Assembly: GCA_902561095.1 (NCBI GenBank)
Contig: CACEOF010000004.1
Coordinates: forward strand, 1-64,000
Direction of reading: 5' to 3'
Source of the DNA: an uncultured Pelagibacteraceae bacterium
GTDB lineage: Bacteria; Pseudomonadota; Alphaproteobacteria; Pelagibacterales; Pelagibacteraceae
Length of the DNA: 64,000 nt
A model generated the notes under the pieces. The model worked only from the letters and a program-made list of their open reading frames with translations. It was not told where the DNA came from and did not search any database. How positions within the stretch are numbered: position 1 is the first letter of the stretch; every line of letters starts with the position of its first letter. The translations under genes and the position numbers were made by a program. Below are positions 32,971-41,218 of the stretch, piece after piece.

Positions 32971-33657
32971 TTAGTTCTTCTTATATTTTTCCCATAAATC
33001 TGGTCTTCGGTCGCGTGTTATAGCCTCAGATTGAGACAAACGCCAGTCTTTAATTTTACTATGATCACCTGATAATAGTATATCTGGTACTGATTTTTCC
33101 TCCCAAATTTGAGGTTTTGTATATTGCGGATACTCTAATAGACCATTTTCAAAAGTTTCTTCGATCTTAGAATTATCGTTTCCTAATACCCCAGGTAAAA
33201 GCCTAAGCACACTGTCAATAACAACATATGCAGCTGCTTCGCCTCCAGACAGCACATAATCTCCTATACTGACTTCCTCAATGTTTCTTGTAGACAATAC
33301 TCTCTCGTCAACTCCTTCAAAATGACCACAAATTAATGATAAGGATTTTGTAGTCGCCAATTTTTTTGCATAACTTTGATCAAATTTTTTTCCTTTTGGA
33401 GACAAATATAAGATTTTTTCACCATCAATTTTGTTTAAATCTATTGATTTAGCAAGGACATCTGCTTTGAGTAACATTCCTGATCCACCTCCATAAGGTG
33501 TGTCATCTACAGTTTTATGTTTATCTTCAGCTGCATCTCTTATATTAACAACTTTTAAATTCCATAACTTTTTAGACATAGCTTTTGCATATAATCCTTT
33601 AGAGAGAGGACCAGGGAAAACTTCTGGATAGAGTGTAAATACTTGAGCTTGCCACAT
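32971..33657 (-). CDS. trmD: tRNA (guanine-37-N1)-methyltransferase
   Basis: Methylates G37 of tRNAs to prevent frameshifts. The 228-residue protein starts with the family [17 protein letters not shown], carries [14 protein letters not shown] and the knotted S-adenosylmethionine site [15 protein letters not shown], and ends with RRPDLWEKY. It lies 14 bases after rpsP. The rimM gene common between rpsP and trmD is absent here. Confidence 0.97.
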   Translation of the reverse strand: MWQAQVFTLYPEVFPGPLSKGLYAKAMSKKLWNLKVVNIRDAAEDKHKTVDDTPYGGGSGMLLKADVLAKSIDLNKIDGEKILYLSPKGKKFDQSYAKKLATTKSLSLICGHFEGVDERVLSTRNIEEVSIGDYVLSGGEAAAYVVIDSVLRLLPGVLGNDNSKIEETFENGLLEYPQYTKPQIWEEKSVPDILLSGDHSKIKDWRLSQSEAITRDRRPDLWEKYKKN

Positions 33658-33671
33658 AAATAATTTTTAAA

Positions 33672-34106
33672 CTATTTTTTTTCTTCCTTTGGAGCTTCTG
33701 CTGCTGGTGCTGCATCTGCTTTAGGAGCTTTTTCCTTTGGAGCTTCTGCTGCTGGTGCTGCATCTGCTTTAGGAGCTTCTTCTTTTTTATCGTCCTCTTT
33801 TTTATTTCTCTCTTTTTTTGGAATAGCTTTATTTGGGTTATTGCCGTTTGCAGGCATTGGCATTAACTCATTTTCTCCTAATATCCTAGCAACTCTAGTT
33901 GTTGGTTTTGCACCTTGACCTAACCAATATTTAATTCTTTCAGCTTCAAGACCTAATCTTTCTTTTTTATCTTTAGGTAAAAGAGGGTTAAAAAATCCGA
34001 CTTTCTCAATAAATCTTCCGTCTCTCGCAAAACGGCTATCAGCTACAACGACTTTATATACTGGACGCTTTTTGGTTCCTCCTCTTGATAATCTTAGTTT
34101 TAACAT
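33672..34106 (-). CDS. rpsP: Ribosomal protein S16 with an Ala/Pro/Lys/Glu repeat tail
   Basis: S16 core (about residues 1-85) begins [20 protein letters not shown] and contains [15 protein letters not shown] and [12 protein letters not shown]. The remaining 60 residues are low complexity and include two copies of a 16-residue unit ([16 protein letters not shown] and a near copy) encoded by a 48-base DNA tandem repeat. E. coli S16 has 82 residues, so the tail is an addition. It follows ffh by 14 bases. Confidence 0.95.
   Translation of the reverse strand: MLKLRLSRGGTKKRPVYKVVVADSRFARDGRFIEKVGFFNPLLPKDKKERLGLEAERIKYWLGQGAKPTTRVARILGENELMPMPANGNNPNKAIPKKERNKKEDDKKEEAPKADAAPAAEAPKEKAPKADAAPAAEAPKEEKK
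33686..33781 (-). repeat. 48-base tandem repeat inside rpsP, two copies
   Basis: Copy one covers 33686-33733 and copy two 33734-33781. The copies differ only at the very end. The period is a multiple of three (16 codons) and encodes the repeated Ala/Pro/Lys/Glu unit of the S16 tail. Near identity at DNA level suggests a recent duplication or slippage event, so the copy number may vary between strains. Confidence 0.9.
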
Positions 34107-34120
34107 ATCTTCTCCTTTAA

Positions 34121-35479
34121 TTATTTTAATTGGTTAAATAGCTCGGGTGGTATTCCATTATCAGAAATACCCTTCATATTTCCTTTTGACATCTTTTTCA
34201 TCATTTCAGACATCATTTTAAATTGTTTTAACAATTTATTGATAGTGGCTGGATTAGTACCAGAGCCATTAGCAATTCTTTTTTTTCTAGAACCATCGAT
34301 TATTTTTGGGTTCTCTCTTTCCCTTTTTGTCATAGACAAAATAATAGCTTCATTTGTAGTAATAATACTTTCATCAATTCCAGCTGAGTCCATTTGAGAT
34401 TTAATTTTTGAAACTCCTGGCATAAATGACATTATTCCTTCTATGCCTCCCATTTTTTTCATTTGTCTCAATTGAGCTAAATAATCTTGCATTGAAAACT
34501 GACCTTTTTTTAAATTTTCTTCAGCCTTTTTAATATTTTCTTCACCAAGATCTTGAGCCGCTTTTTCAACAAGAGAAACTATATCTCCCATTCCAAGAAT
34601 TCTGTTAGCTATTCTGTCGGGATGAAATACCTCAAGATTATCAATTTTTTCCCCAATTCCTAAAAATTTAATTGGAACATTAGAAACATATTTCATACTG
34701 ACCGCGGCACCACCTCTTGCATCACCATCAGCTCTAGTCAAAATAATTCCTGATAGATTAACTGTATTTTTAAACTCCTTTGCAACAGATGCTGCAACTT
34801 GACCTGTTAAAGAATCCGCTACTAAGAATGTTTCTGTTGGATTAATTACAGCTTCAATTTGTTTAATCTCACTCATCATCTGTAAGTCAATTTGAGTTCT
34901 TCCAGCAGTATCGAAAAGAATTATTTCAGCACCATTCAAATTAGCAGCACCAATTGCTCTTCTACAAATATCTGCTGGTTGCTGCCCTTCAACGATTGGT
35001 AAAGTTAGAATATTATTCTGTTCCCCTAAAGATCTAAGTTGCTCTTGAGCTGCTGGTCTATAAATATCTAAACTCACCATCATTACTTTTTTCTTTTTAT
35101 TATTCTCTAAATATTTGGCAAGTTTTGCTGTTGTTGTCGTTTTACCTGATCCCTGAAGTCCTACCAACATCATTGGGACAGGTGGAACCATATTAAGATT
35201 TATATCGCTATTAGCCTCTCCCAACAAACTTACAAGTTCGTCGTAGACAATTTTGACAACCATATCCCCTGGTGAAGTTGATCTAATAATCTCCTGGCCT
35301 AGAGCTTTTGGCTTAACTTTTTCAATGAAATCTTTAGCAACCTCTAAAGATACGTCAGCTTCTAAAAGAGCTTGTCTAATTCCTCTTAAACCTTCATCAA
35401 CTTGAGCTTCATCAAGTGAAGGTGATTTTTTTAAAGAAGAAAAGATTTCTTCAAATTTATTTGTTAAATTTTCAAACAT
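34121..35479 (-). CDS. ffh: Signal recognition particle protein Ffh
   Basis: The SRP GTPase that targets nascent membrane proteins. The 452-residue protein starts at the ATG at 35479 ([18 protein letters not shown]); an upstream in-frame ATG at 35503 falls inside the structured leader and adds eight odd residues. G-domain motifs are [19 protein letters not shown] and [10 protein letters not shown]; the C-terminal M domain is Met-rich ([15 protein letters not shown]). It is the first gene of the 33-kb leftward run and is preceded by a multi-hairpin region. Confidence 0.97.
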   Translation of the reverse strand: MFENLTNKFEEIFSSLKKSPSLDEAQVDEGLRGIRQALLEADVSLEVAKDFIEKVKPKALGQEIIRSTSPGDMVVKIVYDELVSLLGEANSDINLNMVPPVPMMLVGLQGSGKTTTTAKLAKYLENNKKKKVMMVSLDIYRPAAQEQLRSLGEQNNILTLPIVEGQQPADICRRAIGAANLNGAEIILFDTAGRTQIDLQMMSEIKQIEAVINPTETFLVADSLTGQVAASVAKEFKNTVNLSGIILTRADGDARGGAAVSMKYVSNVPIKFLGIGEKIDNLEVFHPDRIANRILGMGDIVSLVEKAAQDLGEENIKKAEENLKKGQFSMQDYLAQLRQMKKMGGIEGIMSFMPGVSKIKSQMDSAGIDESIITTNEAIILSMTKRERENPKIIDGSRKKRIANGSGTNPATINKLLKQFKMMSEMMKKMSKGNMKGISDNGIPPELFNQLK

Positions 35480-35637
35480 ATTTTTACACAGCAGTAATCG
35501 CACTAGTGGGCGAAGCCTCGCTGACTAGTGTCGATCTCTTTGTTTCCAAAGACACCGCAAAGTTAATGTTTTTGCGGAAACGGAAACAACCTATAATAGA
35601 GGTTCAAAAAGTCAATAAATAAGTTAAATATCTATAT
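35480..35637. other. Structured divergent intergenic region; candidate RNA leader of ffh
   Basis: The 158 bases between ffh and dapF hold no gene but several inverted repeats. (a) 35497-35535: ATCG plus CACTAGT pairs with ACTAGTG and CGAT (one bulged base), with an inner four-base-pair stem. (b) 35537-35552: six base pairs whose loop reads GAAA on the minus strand. (c) 35555-35577: CCGCAAA with TTTGCGG, nine-base loop. (d) 35588-35604: five base pairs. The GAAA tetraloop favours transcription leftward, as ffh 5' leader or a separate small RNA. A TATAAT (35592-35597) on the plus strand could be the -10 box of dapF. I do not recognise a known riboswitch or the SRP RNA apical motif. Confidence 0.5.
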
Positions 35638-36462
35638 ATGGATATCAAAGCGTTTAAAATGGATGGTTTAGGTAACGATTTTGTCATTATAGATAATAGG
35701 CAAAAAATTACTAATTTAAGTAAAGAACAAATTATTAAAATTTGTGATAGAGAATTTATAGGTTGTGATCAGTTAATATTAATAAATAAAAATGATAGTT
35801 CTGATGCATCTCTAGAATTTTATAATTCTGATGGTGGAACTTCTGGAGCATGTGGAAATGGAACAAGATGCGTTGCGGACTTGTTAGCTAAAGAAAACAA
35901 TAAATCATTAATTACTTTAACTACACAATCTGGTGAGTTAAAATCTGAGATATTGGGAGAAAAACTAGTCTCTACAGAGATTGGTAAAGGTAGAACAAAG
36001 TGGAATGAAATTCCACTTTCTGAAGAATTAGATACCAATAACCTTAATATAAAAATAACTGATCTAAATAATGATAATCATACTGGAGGTACAGCAGTAA
36101 ATGTTGGGAACCCACATGTCATTTTTTTTGTTGATAATAACGAAAATTTTGAATTAAAAAAAATTGGACCAAAAATTGAGCATCATCCTTTGTTTAGAGA
36201 AAAATGCAATGTCACTTTAGCAACAGTTGTGAATAAGGAATTGATTAAAGTTAAAGTGTGGGAAAGAGGAGCAGGTCTTACTAAGGCTTGTGGTACAGCA
36301 GCTTGTGCTACTGCTTTTGCTGCATTGAGAAATAGACTTTCAGGTAATAAAGTAGATATAGAGTTCTCTACTGGAAAGTTAACAATATTTATTGATGAAA
36401 ATAATAGTATTCACATGAAAGGACCCGTTTCTGATATTAAAGAAATTAACATAAAAATTTAA
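35638..36462 (+). CDS. dapF: Diaminopimelate epimerase
   Basis: Converts LL- to meso-diaminopimelate for lysine and peptidoglycan. Both catalytic cysteines are present: Cys72 in GACGNGTRCVADL and Cys218 in KACGTAACATAF. The start MDIKAFKMDGLGNDFVIID and GNPHVIFFV are typical; length 274. Its stop overlaps the ftsY ATG by one base. A miaB-like gene usually between dapF and ftsY is not here. Confidence 0.97.
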   Translation: MDIKAFKMDGLGNDFVIIDNRQKITNLSKEQIIKICDREFIGCDQLILINKNDSSDASLEFYNSDGGTSGACGNGTRCVADLLAKENNKSLITLTTQSGELKSEILGEKLVSTEIGKGRTKWNEIPLSEELDTNNLNIKITDLNNDNHTGGTAVNVGNPHVIFFVDNNENFELKKIGPKIEHHPLFREKCNVTLATVVNKELIKVKVWERGAGLTKACGTAACATAFAALRNRLSGNKVDIEFSTGKLTIFIDENNSIHMKGPVSDIKEINIKI

Positions 36463-37379
36463 TGGGAATTTTTGATAAATTTAAATCTGGTTTTAAGAAA
36501 AGCGCATCAGCATTTAGTTCTGGTTTAAAAAATATTGTCATTAAAAAAGAAATAGATGACAAAACTTTAGATATGATTGAAGATTATTTGATTCAATCAG
36601 ATGTTGGTATTGCTGCTGCATCAGAAATTAGAGAAATTATTTCCCAAACTAAAATTGATCCAAACAAAAATATATCAGACGAGATAAATATTATTTTAAA
36701 AAATTATATAATAAAATTGATGAAACCTTTAGAAAATTCTGAATTTTTTAAAAAAAAAGGAAAACTTAACGCAATACTTATTTCTGGTGTTAATGGAGTT
36801 GGCAAAACAACTACAATAGGAAAAATTAGTAAAATATTTAAAGGCAATGGAAACAAAGTAATGCTTGCTGCATCAGATACATTTAGAGCAGCAGCTATCG
36901 AGCAATTAGAAAATTGGTCAAAAAAAGTAGATGTTTCAATTACTAAATCATCACAAGGATCTGATCCAGCTTCAGTGGCATATAAAGCAATAGAAGAAGC
37001 GGTAAATAATCAATTCGATCAAGTTTTGATAGACACTGCTGGAAGATTACAAAACAAAAAAAATTTAATGGAGGAATACAAAAAAATTGCAAACGTAACA
37101 AAAAAAATAGACACTGAAGCTCCTCACGATGTAGTTTTAGTTTTAGACGCTACCTCTGGACAAAATATAATCAACCAAGTTGAAGAATTTAATAAAATTA
37201 TACCTATTACGGGACTAATAATGACAAAATTAGATGGGACAGCGAAAGGTGGCATTCTTCTAGCGGTTGCAAAAAAATATGAGTTACCAATTATTGCTCT
37301 TGGTTTAGGGGAAAAGGAAGATGATCTTCAGATTTTTGAAGCAGAAAAGTTTGCCGAAGCTTTTACACAAACTAATTAA
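36462..37379 (+). CDS. ftsY: Signal recognition particle receptor FtsY, short form
   Basis: The membrane-side GTPase partner of Ffh. At 305 residues it is only the NG core: N-domain helices, P-loop SGVNGVGKTTT at about residues 108-118, ASDTFRAAAIEQL, DTAGRLQNKKNLMEEY, and TKLDGTAKGG. The acidic N-terminal A domain of E. coli FtsY is missing; instead a short basic start with two Lys-rich patches (FKSGFKKSASAF) may bind lipid. The gene lies near, but divergent from, ffh. Confidence 0.96.
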   Translation: MGIFDKFKSGFKKSASAFSSGLKNIVIKKEIDDKTLDMIEDYLIQSDVGIAAASEIREIISQTKIDPNKNISDEINIILKNYIIKLMKPLENSEFFKKKGKLNAILISGVNGVGKTTTIGKISKIFKGNGNKVMLAASDTFRAAAIEQLENWSKKVDVSITKSSQGSDPASVAYKAIEEAVNNQFDQVLIDTAGRLQNKKNLMEEYKKIANVTKKIDTEAPHDVVLVLDATSGQNIINQVEEFNKIIPITGLIMTKLDGTAKGGILLAVAKKYELPIIALGLGEKEDDLQIFEAEKFAEAFTQTN

Positions 37380-37935
37380 TTAAAGTGCTTGAGATTAAAG
37401 GTTTGTAAAAACTACATTTATAATTATCCTTAAAATTATAATGATCGCAACCTTTTGCAATTGAAGAAATAATAAAATCAAACTTTCCATTAACCGGATA
37501 AATTTCTAATTTCTTCTCTATAATATCAAATTTAAAGTTTGCTCTTAAGCTTTTAACAGCACTAATCATTACAAGTGTTTTGTTATCTTTTAATAAATAA
37601 TAAGCAAAATCATCTGGAAAAACTGGAAAATCATATTCTTGTAAAAAATATTTAGCTTTTCTTGGAAACCATTCATGAGATATTAATGGTAAAGAAATTT
37701 TGGTTTTATAATTATAAATATAAAGGTCTTTGGGATAATCATTTATATAATTACTATCTTCTCCCTTTGCCAAAATAGCTTTTTTTCGTGTTTTAAAATA
37801 TAAAGCAAAGTTTTCATTGTGAGAATTCATTTGATCAATATGAAATAAATTATCAACCGAAGATAAATTTTCATTAGCAGAACTAAAGGTTTTGAATGAA
37901 AGTAATATAAAAATAAATAAATATAATTTTTTCAT
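37372..37935 (-). CDS. Exported protein of unknown function
   Basis: I do not recognise this 187-residue protein. Residues 1-20 form a signal peptide (KK, then a hydrophobic stretch, cleavage likely near FSSANE). The mature part is rich in Lys, Tyr, Phe and Asn. It has motifs RKKAILAKGEDSNYINDYP and SHEWFPRKAKYF and two cysteines near the end (GCDHYNF...YKC) that could form a disulfide. No transmembrane helix is seen after the signal. Its stop overlaps convergent ftsY by eight bases. It may be the last gene of the run beginning at dctP. Most likely periplasmic. Confidence 0.75.
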   Translation of the reverse strand: MKKLYLFIFILLSFKTFSSANENLSSVDNLFHIDQMNSHNENFALYFKTRKKAILAKGEDSNYINDYPKDLYIYNYKTKISLPLISHEWFPRKAKYFLQEYDFPVFPDDFAYYLLKDNKTLVMISAVKSLRANFKFDIIEKKLEIYPVNGKFDFIISSIAKGCDHYNFKDNYKCSFYKPLISSTLIN

Positions 37936-37984
37936 CCTTAATTATTAAAAAAAGAGTTTGAATTATATTTGTTTATAATGTGGC

Positions 37985-38803
37985 TTAATTTAATCCTTTT
38001 AAAAAGTTATTTAGCTCATAAACTAGCTTAGAATCGTACTCCATCATGTGGTCATCATATGCTGTAAAATATGAATATTTTGGATTATTTGCTAAATCAA
38101 ATATTTTTTTTCCCATCCAGAAAGGAACTATTTGATCAGCTTCACCATGCATGACCAAAACAGGAATATTAATATTTTTAATTTTTTCTTTGTTTTTGTA
38201 TTTATCTTTTAGAAGAAGTCCTACAGGTATGTAAGGATAAAAATTTTTTGCAGCTTCAACCATTGAGGTAAAAGGTGTCTCCAAAATTAATCCAGCGAAA
38301 TTTTTATTTTGAGCTATCTCTGTTGCTATCCCGGTACCAAGCGATTCACCATAAATAATTATATCTTTTTCAACTACACCCTTTTTTTTAAGCCAATCAA
38401 TCGCACTATTTCCATCAATATAAAGGTTATTTTCTGTGGGTTTTCCCTCATTGCCACTAAAACCCCTCCAAGCTATGATTAAAAAATTTACATCTAAATC
38501 TTTAAAATGATTTAATTTGTATATTCTATTTTCTAGTTTTCCTGCATTTCCATGTAAGTAAAGTATAGTTTTATAATTATCTAAACTCTTGTTATGAAAC
38601 CAGCCCAGTAGATTAATGTTATCACTTGTTCTAATATTAACCTTTTCTATTTCGACTTCTAGCTTATCCCCAAAATAATTATTTTCATCTGGGTGGTACA
38701 TGAGATTTCTCTGAAATATAAAAAGCAGAATTAATATTGAAAGATAAATAGTTATAATTCCAATTATAATTTCCAAGAAAAAATTCCTACGTTTTAGTTT
38801 CAT
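37985..38803 (-). CDS. Membrane-anchored alpha/beta hydrolase
   Basis: A 272-residue protein with one N-terminal membrane helix (about residues 11-30) followed by RNLMYHPDE and a hydrolase domain. It shows the oxyanion motif LYLHGNAGK, WRGFSGNEGKPTE, the nucleophile elbow YGESLGTG, MHGEADQIVPFWMG with the acid, and a C-terminal His in YDDHMMEY. This is the BEM46/YfhR-like group, whose substrates are mostly unknown. It starts inside the DMT permease gene (17-base overlap), so the pair is co-transcribed. Confidence 0.85.
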   Translation of the reverse strand: MKLKRRNFFLEIIIGIITIYLSILILLFIFQRNLMYHPDENNYFGDKLEVEIEKVNIRTSDNINLLGWFHNKSLDNYKTILYLHGNAGKLENRIYKLNHFKDLDVNFLIIAWRGFSGNEGKPTENNLYIDGNSAIDWLKKKGVVEKDIIIYGESLGTGIATEIAQNKNFAGLILETPFTSMVEAAKNFYPYIPVGLLLKDKYKNKEKIKNINIPVLVMHGEADQIVPFWMGKKIFDLANNPKYSYFTAYDDHMMEYDSKLVYELNNFLKGLN

Positions 38804-39692
38804 AATTTTTTTTTGCTAGGTAAACACCCAAAAACACCAAAGCTGTGCCTACATAATGAAATGATTGAAGTTTTTCATCAAATATAAAATATCCATAAAT
38901 TGCACCATAAATTGTAAAAACATAAAGTGTAAATCCAGTTAATGACGCTCCAAGACTTTTTTGAGCTTGAGTATATAAAGTGAATGCAATTATACCTGGA
39001 GAAATAGCTGCAAATAATACCCACATATAAAATTGTTCATTAAAAGTAGTTCTAGCTACTAAAAGCTCTTCAATAATATAAAAAGGCAACAAACTGAGTG
39101 CACCAAAAAGAGAGACCAATGTAAATCTCTGAAAAATTGATAATTCAGACTTCCAGTAAAAAAGATATATTGAATATAATGCCCAGCCTATAGCTGCTGC
39201 AAGCATCCATAGGTCACCAATAGTAAAGTTTAAATTTATTAATAAGTTTAAGTCTCCCTTAATAATAATTGCAAAAACACCAATTAAACAAGAAATCAGT
39301 CCAATTATTTTTAAAAAATTTATTTTTTCTTGAAAAAAAATTACAGAAATTAAAATTATAAAAATAGGTGATGAAGTGTAAATAATAGCCATATTGGTAA
39401 CTGTTGTTGTTGCTCCAGCTAGAAATGGAAAAGCACCACATACCCCGCATCCCATAGCACCTAAGAAAAATAATTTTTTATATTCTTTTTTTATTATAAA
39501 ATAATTTTTTTTTAAAGATATATAGGTAAAAGGTAAAAGGATTATAAAAACAAAAGTCCATCTCCAAAATGCTAGAGAAATTGGGGGAACAAATTCAATA
39601 CCACCTCTAGCAACTATTAAATTAGAAGACATAAAAATCGGTTGAATAAAAAGCAATGAGAAAGCTAAAAAATTTTTATTTTGTTTAGACAA
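38787..39692 (-). CDS. DMT-superfamily (EamA-type) permease
   Basis: A 301-residue inner-membrane protein with about ten hydrophobic helices in two EamA repeats. PISLAFWRWTFVFIILLPF marks the first repeat and PGIIAFTLYTQAQKSLGAS the second. Substrates of such exporters are usually amino acids or other metabolites and cannot be read from sequence. The start is TTG at 39692, only ten residues before the first helix; there is no better ATG. It follows the small membrane protein gene by 15 bases and overlaps the hydrolase downstream. Confidence 0.87.
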   Translation of the reverse strand: MSKQNKNFLAFSLLFIQPIFMSSNLIVARGGIEFVPPISLAFWRWTFVFIILLPFTYISLKKNYFIIKKEYKKLFFLGAMGCGVCGAFPFLAGATTTVTNMAIIYTSSPIFIILISVIFFQEKINFLKIIGLISCLIGVFAIIIKGDLNLLINLNFTIGDLWMLAAAIGWALYSIYLFYWKSELSIFQRFTLVSLFGALSLLPFYIIEELLVARTTFNEQFYMWVLFAAISPGIIAFTLYTQAQKSLGASLTGFTLYVFTIYGAIYGYFIFDEKLQSFHYVGTALVFLGVYLAKKNYETKT

Positions 39693-39707
39693 TTTAATAC
39701 TTAAAAA

Positions 39708-39884
39708 TTATTTTTTGTCGAAGAAAGCTTCGTAGACCATCATGAAAATTGCTATAGCCATCAAAATATAAACAGGAAGAACATCGAAAAAACCAATCAT
39801 AGTTGATCTTGTTAACGTAGTTGCTAGACCAATTAAAAATGCAGCAGCAAGCAAGGTTCCTAGAAATGTTGTAAATTTACTCAT
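39708..39884 (-). CDS. Small two-helix membrane protein, 58 residues, unknown function
   Basis: This short gene starts at the ATG 39882-39884, one base after the amidase stop, and ends with TAA at 39708. The product begins MSKFTTFLGTLLAAAFLIG, has a second hydrophobic helix (DVLPVYILMAIAIFMMVYEA) and ends FFDKK. The two helices cover about residues 6-24 and 36-53, with a short hydrophilic turn containing TRST. Spacing to both neighbours and a full membrane-protein composition argue for a real gene. I recognise no family; its place suggests an accessory role for the TRAP transporter or the DMT permease. Confidence 0.72.
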   Translation of the reverse strand: MSKFTTFLGTLLAAAFLIGLATTLTRSTMIGFFDVLPVYILMAIAIFMMVYEAFFDKK

Positions 39885-39885
39885 T

Positions 39886-41214
39886 TTATTTATTACATTC
39901 CTTTTCTAACCAATTAGCAACACCTAAAAACCTGTGATCATCATATTTCGCGCCTATTAGTTGCACTCCTAAAGGCATATTTCCTTCGCCTTGAAGTAAA
40001 GGTAAAGAAATACAAGGTGTTCCAAGATAAGACCAAACTTTATTAAATTCAGCAGTGCCTGTACTTTTTAAACCTTTGGGTGCTACACCTGGACTAGATG
40101 GAGACAAAACTCCGTGATAATCTTCAAAAACTTCTTGATATGACTCGTAGCTTCTTTTCATAAAATCAATTGCTTCAGCATAATCTTTTGCAGAATGTTT
40201 ATTCCCTTTTGCTATCGCATCTTGCATATACTTTGATAATTTTTTTTTATATTTTTTATAATAAAGAGCAAAGTTATTTGCTAAATCAGTTTCGTGAATT
40301 ATTTGATGGTACTTGTGAATATCTTTAAAGTAAGAGGGTGTATCAAATACTTCGATATTTTTTTTAAAAGACTTTATAAAATATTCAAATGCTTCTTTTG
40401 ATTTTTTATCTACAATTTTCCAATGATCAGTTTTGTAAAAAATGAATTTTGGATCAAACAATGGTCCCTTTTTTGTTTCATCCAACATGTTTTCGGCTGA
40501 ATAGTGAACTGTAGCACTATCATAATTATCTTTTTTAATAAGAACTTTTGCAAGTAGCGCAACATCCTCTACAGATCTTCCAAAGATACCAATATGGTCT
40601 AACTTATCAGAAGTTTTAAGAACTCCATTTCTAGAAATTAATCCATAAGAGGGTTTATAACCCACAACTCCACAGTACGATGCTGGTCTTATGACAGATC
40701 CACCAGTTTGGGATCCAATTGATAAAGGCGCCATAAAAGAAGCTACAGATGCAGCAGATCCACTAGATGAGCCTCCTGGTGTTCTTGTATGATCATGTGG
40801 ATTAGTAGTTTTAGGTGGACCAAGAAAAGCAAGCTCAGAAGTTGCTGTTTTGCCCATCACAATTGCCCCAGCTGACAAAAGTAAATCTACTATTTCTGCA
40901 TTTTGAGAAAAAGATTTTCCTTTTCTAATGACAGTTCCACATTCAGTTGGCATGTCTACTGTACCAATTATATCTTTTATAGCTATTGGGATTCCATGCA
41001 AAGGCCCCAGGGGTTTGCCTGATCTTCTATGCTCATCTGACTCAGCTGCTTTTTCAAGTAAAAGTTTTTTATCAAAATGAGCCCAAGCCTTCACATCCTT
41101 TTCAAACTTTTTAATTCTTTCCAGATATGTTTCACAAATCTCAACAGACGTTAACTGCGCATCTTTGATCTTTGAGGCAAGCTCCTCAACTTTTAACGAA
41201 AATATGTCTGACAT
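39886..41214 (-). CDS. Amidase, GatA family
   Basis: An amidase-signature enzyme of 442 residues (from ATG 41214, five bases after dctM ends; an ATG at 41229 would overlap dctM). The Ser-cisSer-Lys triad is visible: Lys80 in GIPIAIKDIIGT, the Gly/Ser-rich TPGGSSSGSAAS, and Ser173 in TGGSVIRPASYCG. It is not the tRNA amidotransferase subunit by context, because gatB and gatC are absent. Following a TRAP operon, it may hydrolyse an imported amide and release ammonia (inference). Confidence 0.88.
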   Translation of the reverse strand: MSDIFSLKVEELASKIKDAQLTSVEICETYLERIKKFEKDVKAWAHFDKKLLLEKAAESDEHRRSGKPLGPLHGIPIAIKDIIGTVDMPTECGTVIRKGKSFSQNAEIVDLLLSAGAIVMGKTATSELAFLGPPKTTNPHDHTRTPGGSSSGSAASVASFMAPLSIGSQTGGSVIRPASYCGVVGYKPSYGLISRNGVLKTSDKLDHIGIFGRSVEDVALLAKVLIKKDNYDSATVHYSAENMLDETKKGPLFDPKFIFYKTDHWKIVDKKSKEAFEYFIKSFKKNIEVFDTPSYFKDIHKYHQIIHETDLANNFALYYKKYKKKLSKYMQDAIAKGNKHSAKDYAEAIDFMKRSYESYQEVFEDYHGVLSPSSPGVAPKGLKSTGTAEFNKVWSYLGTPCISLPLLQGEGNMPLGVQLIGAKYDDHRFLGVANWLEKECNK

Positions 41215-41218
41215 TTTT

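Noticed and set aside
35484..35590. 4.5S SRP RNA gene next to ffh
   Set aside because: The spacer is structured, but I cannot find the conserved SRP RNA apical loop (the GGAA and AGCA internal-loop elements), and the helices form several short hairpins rather than one long rod.
35592..35597. TATAAT as a firm dapF promoter
   Set aside because: The -10 match is perfect and the distance to dapF is reasonable, but no good -35 box lies at 16-18 bases, and the sequence is within the loop of a small inverted repeat; kept only as a comment.
39886..41214. Glutamyl-tRNA amidotransferase subunit GatA
   Set aside because: It belongs to the same family, but gatB and gatC are absent and the gene lies in a TRAP operon, so a general amidase is the safer call.
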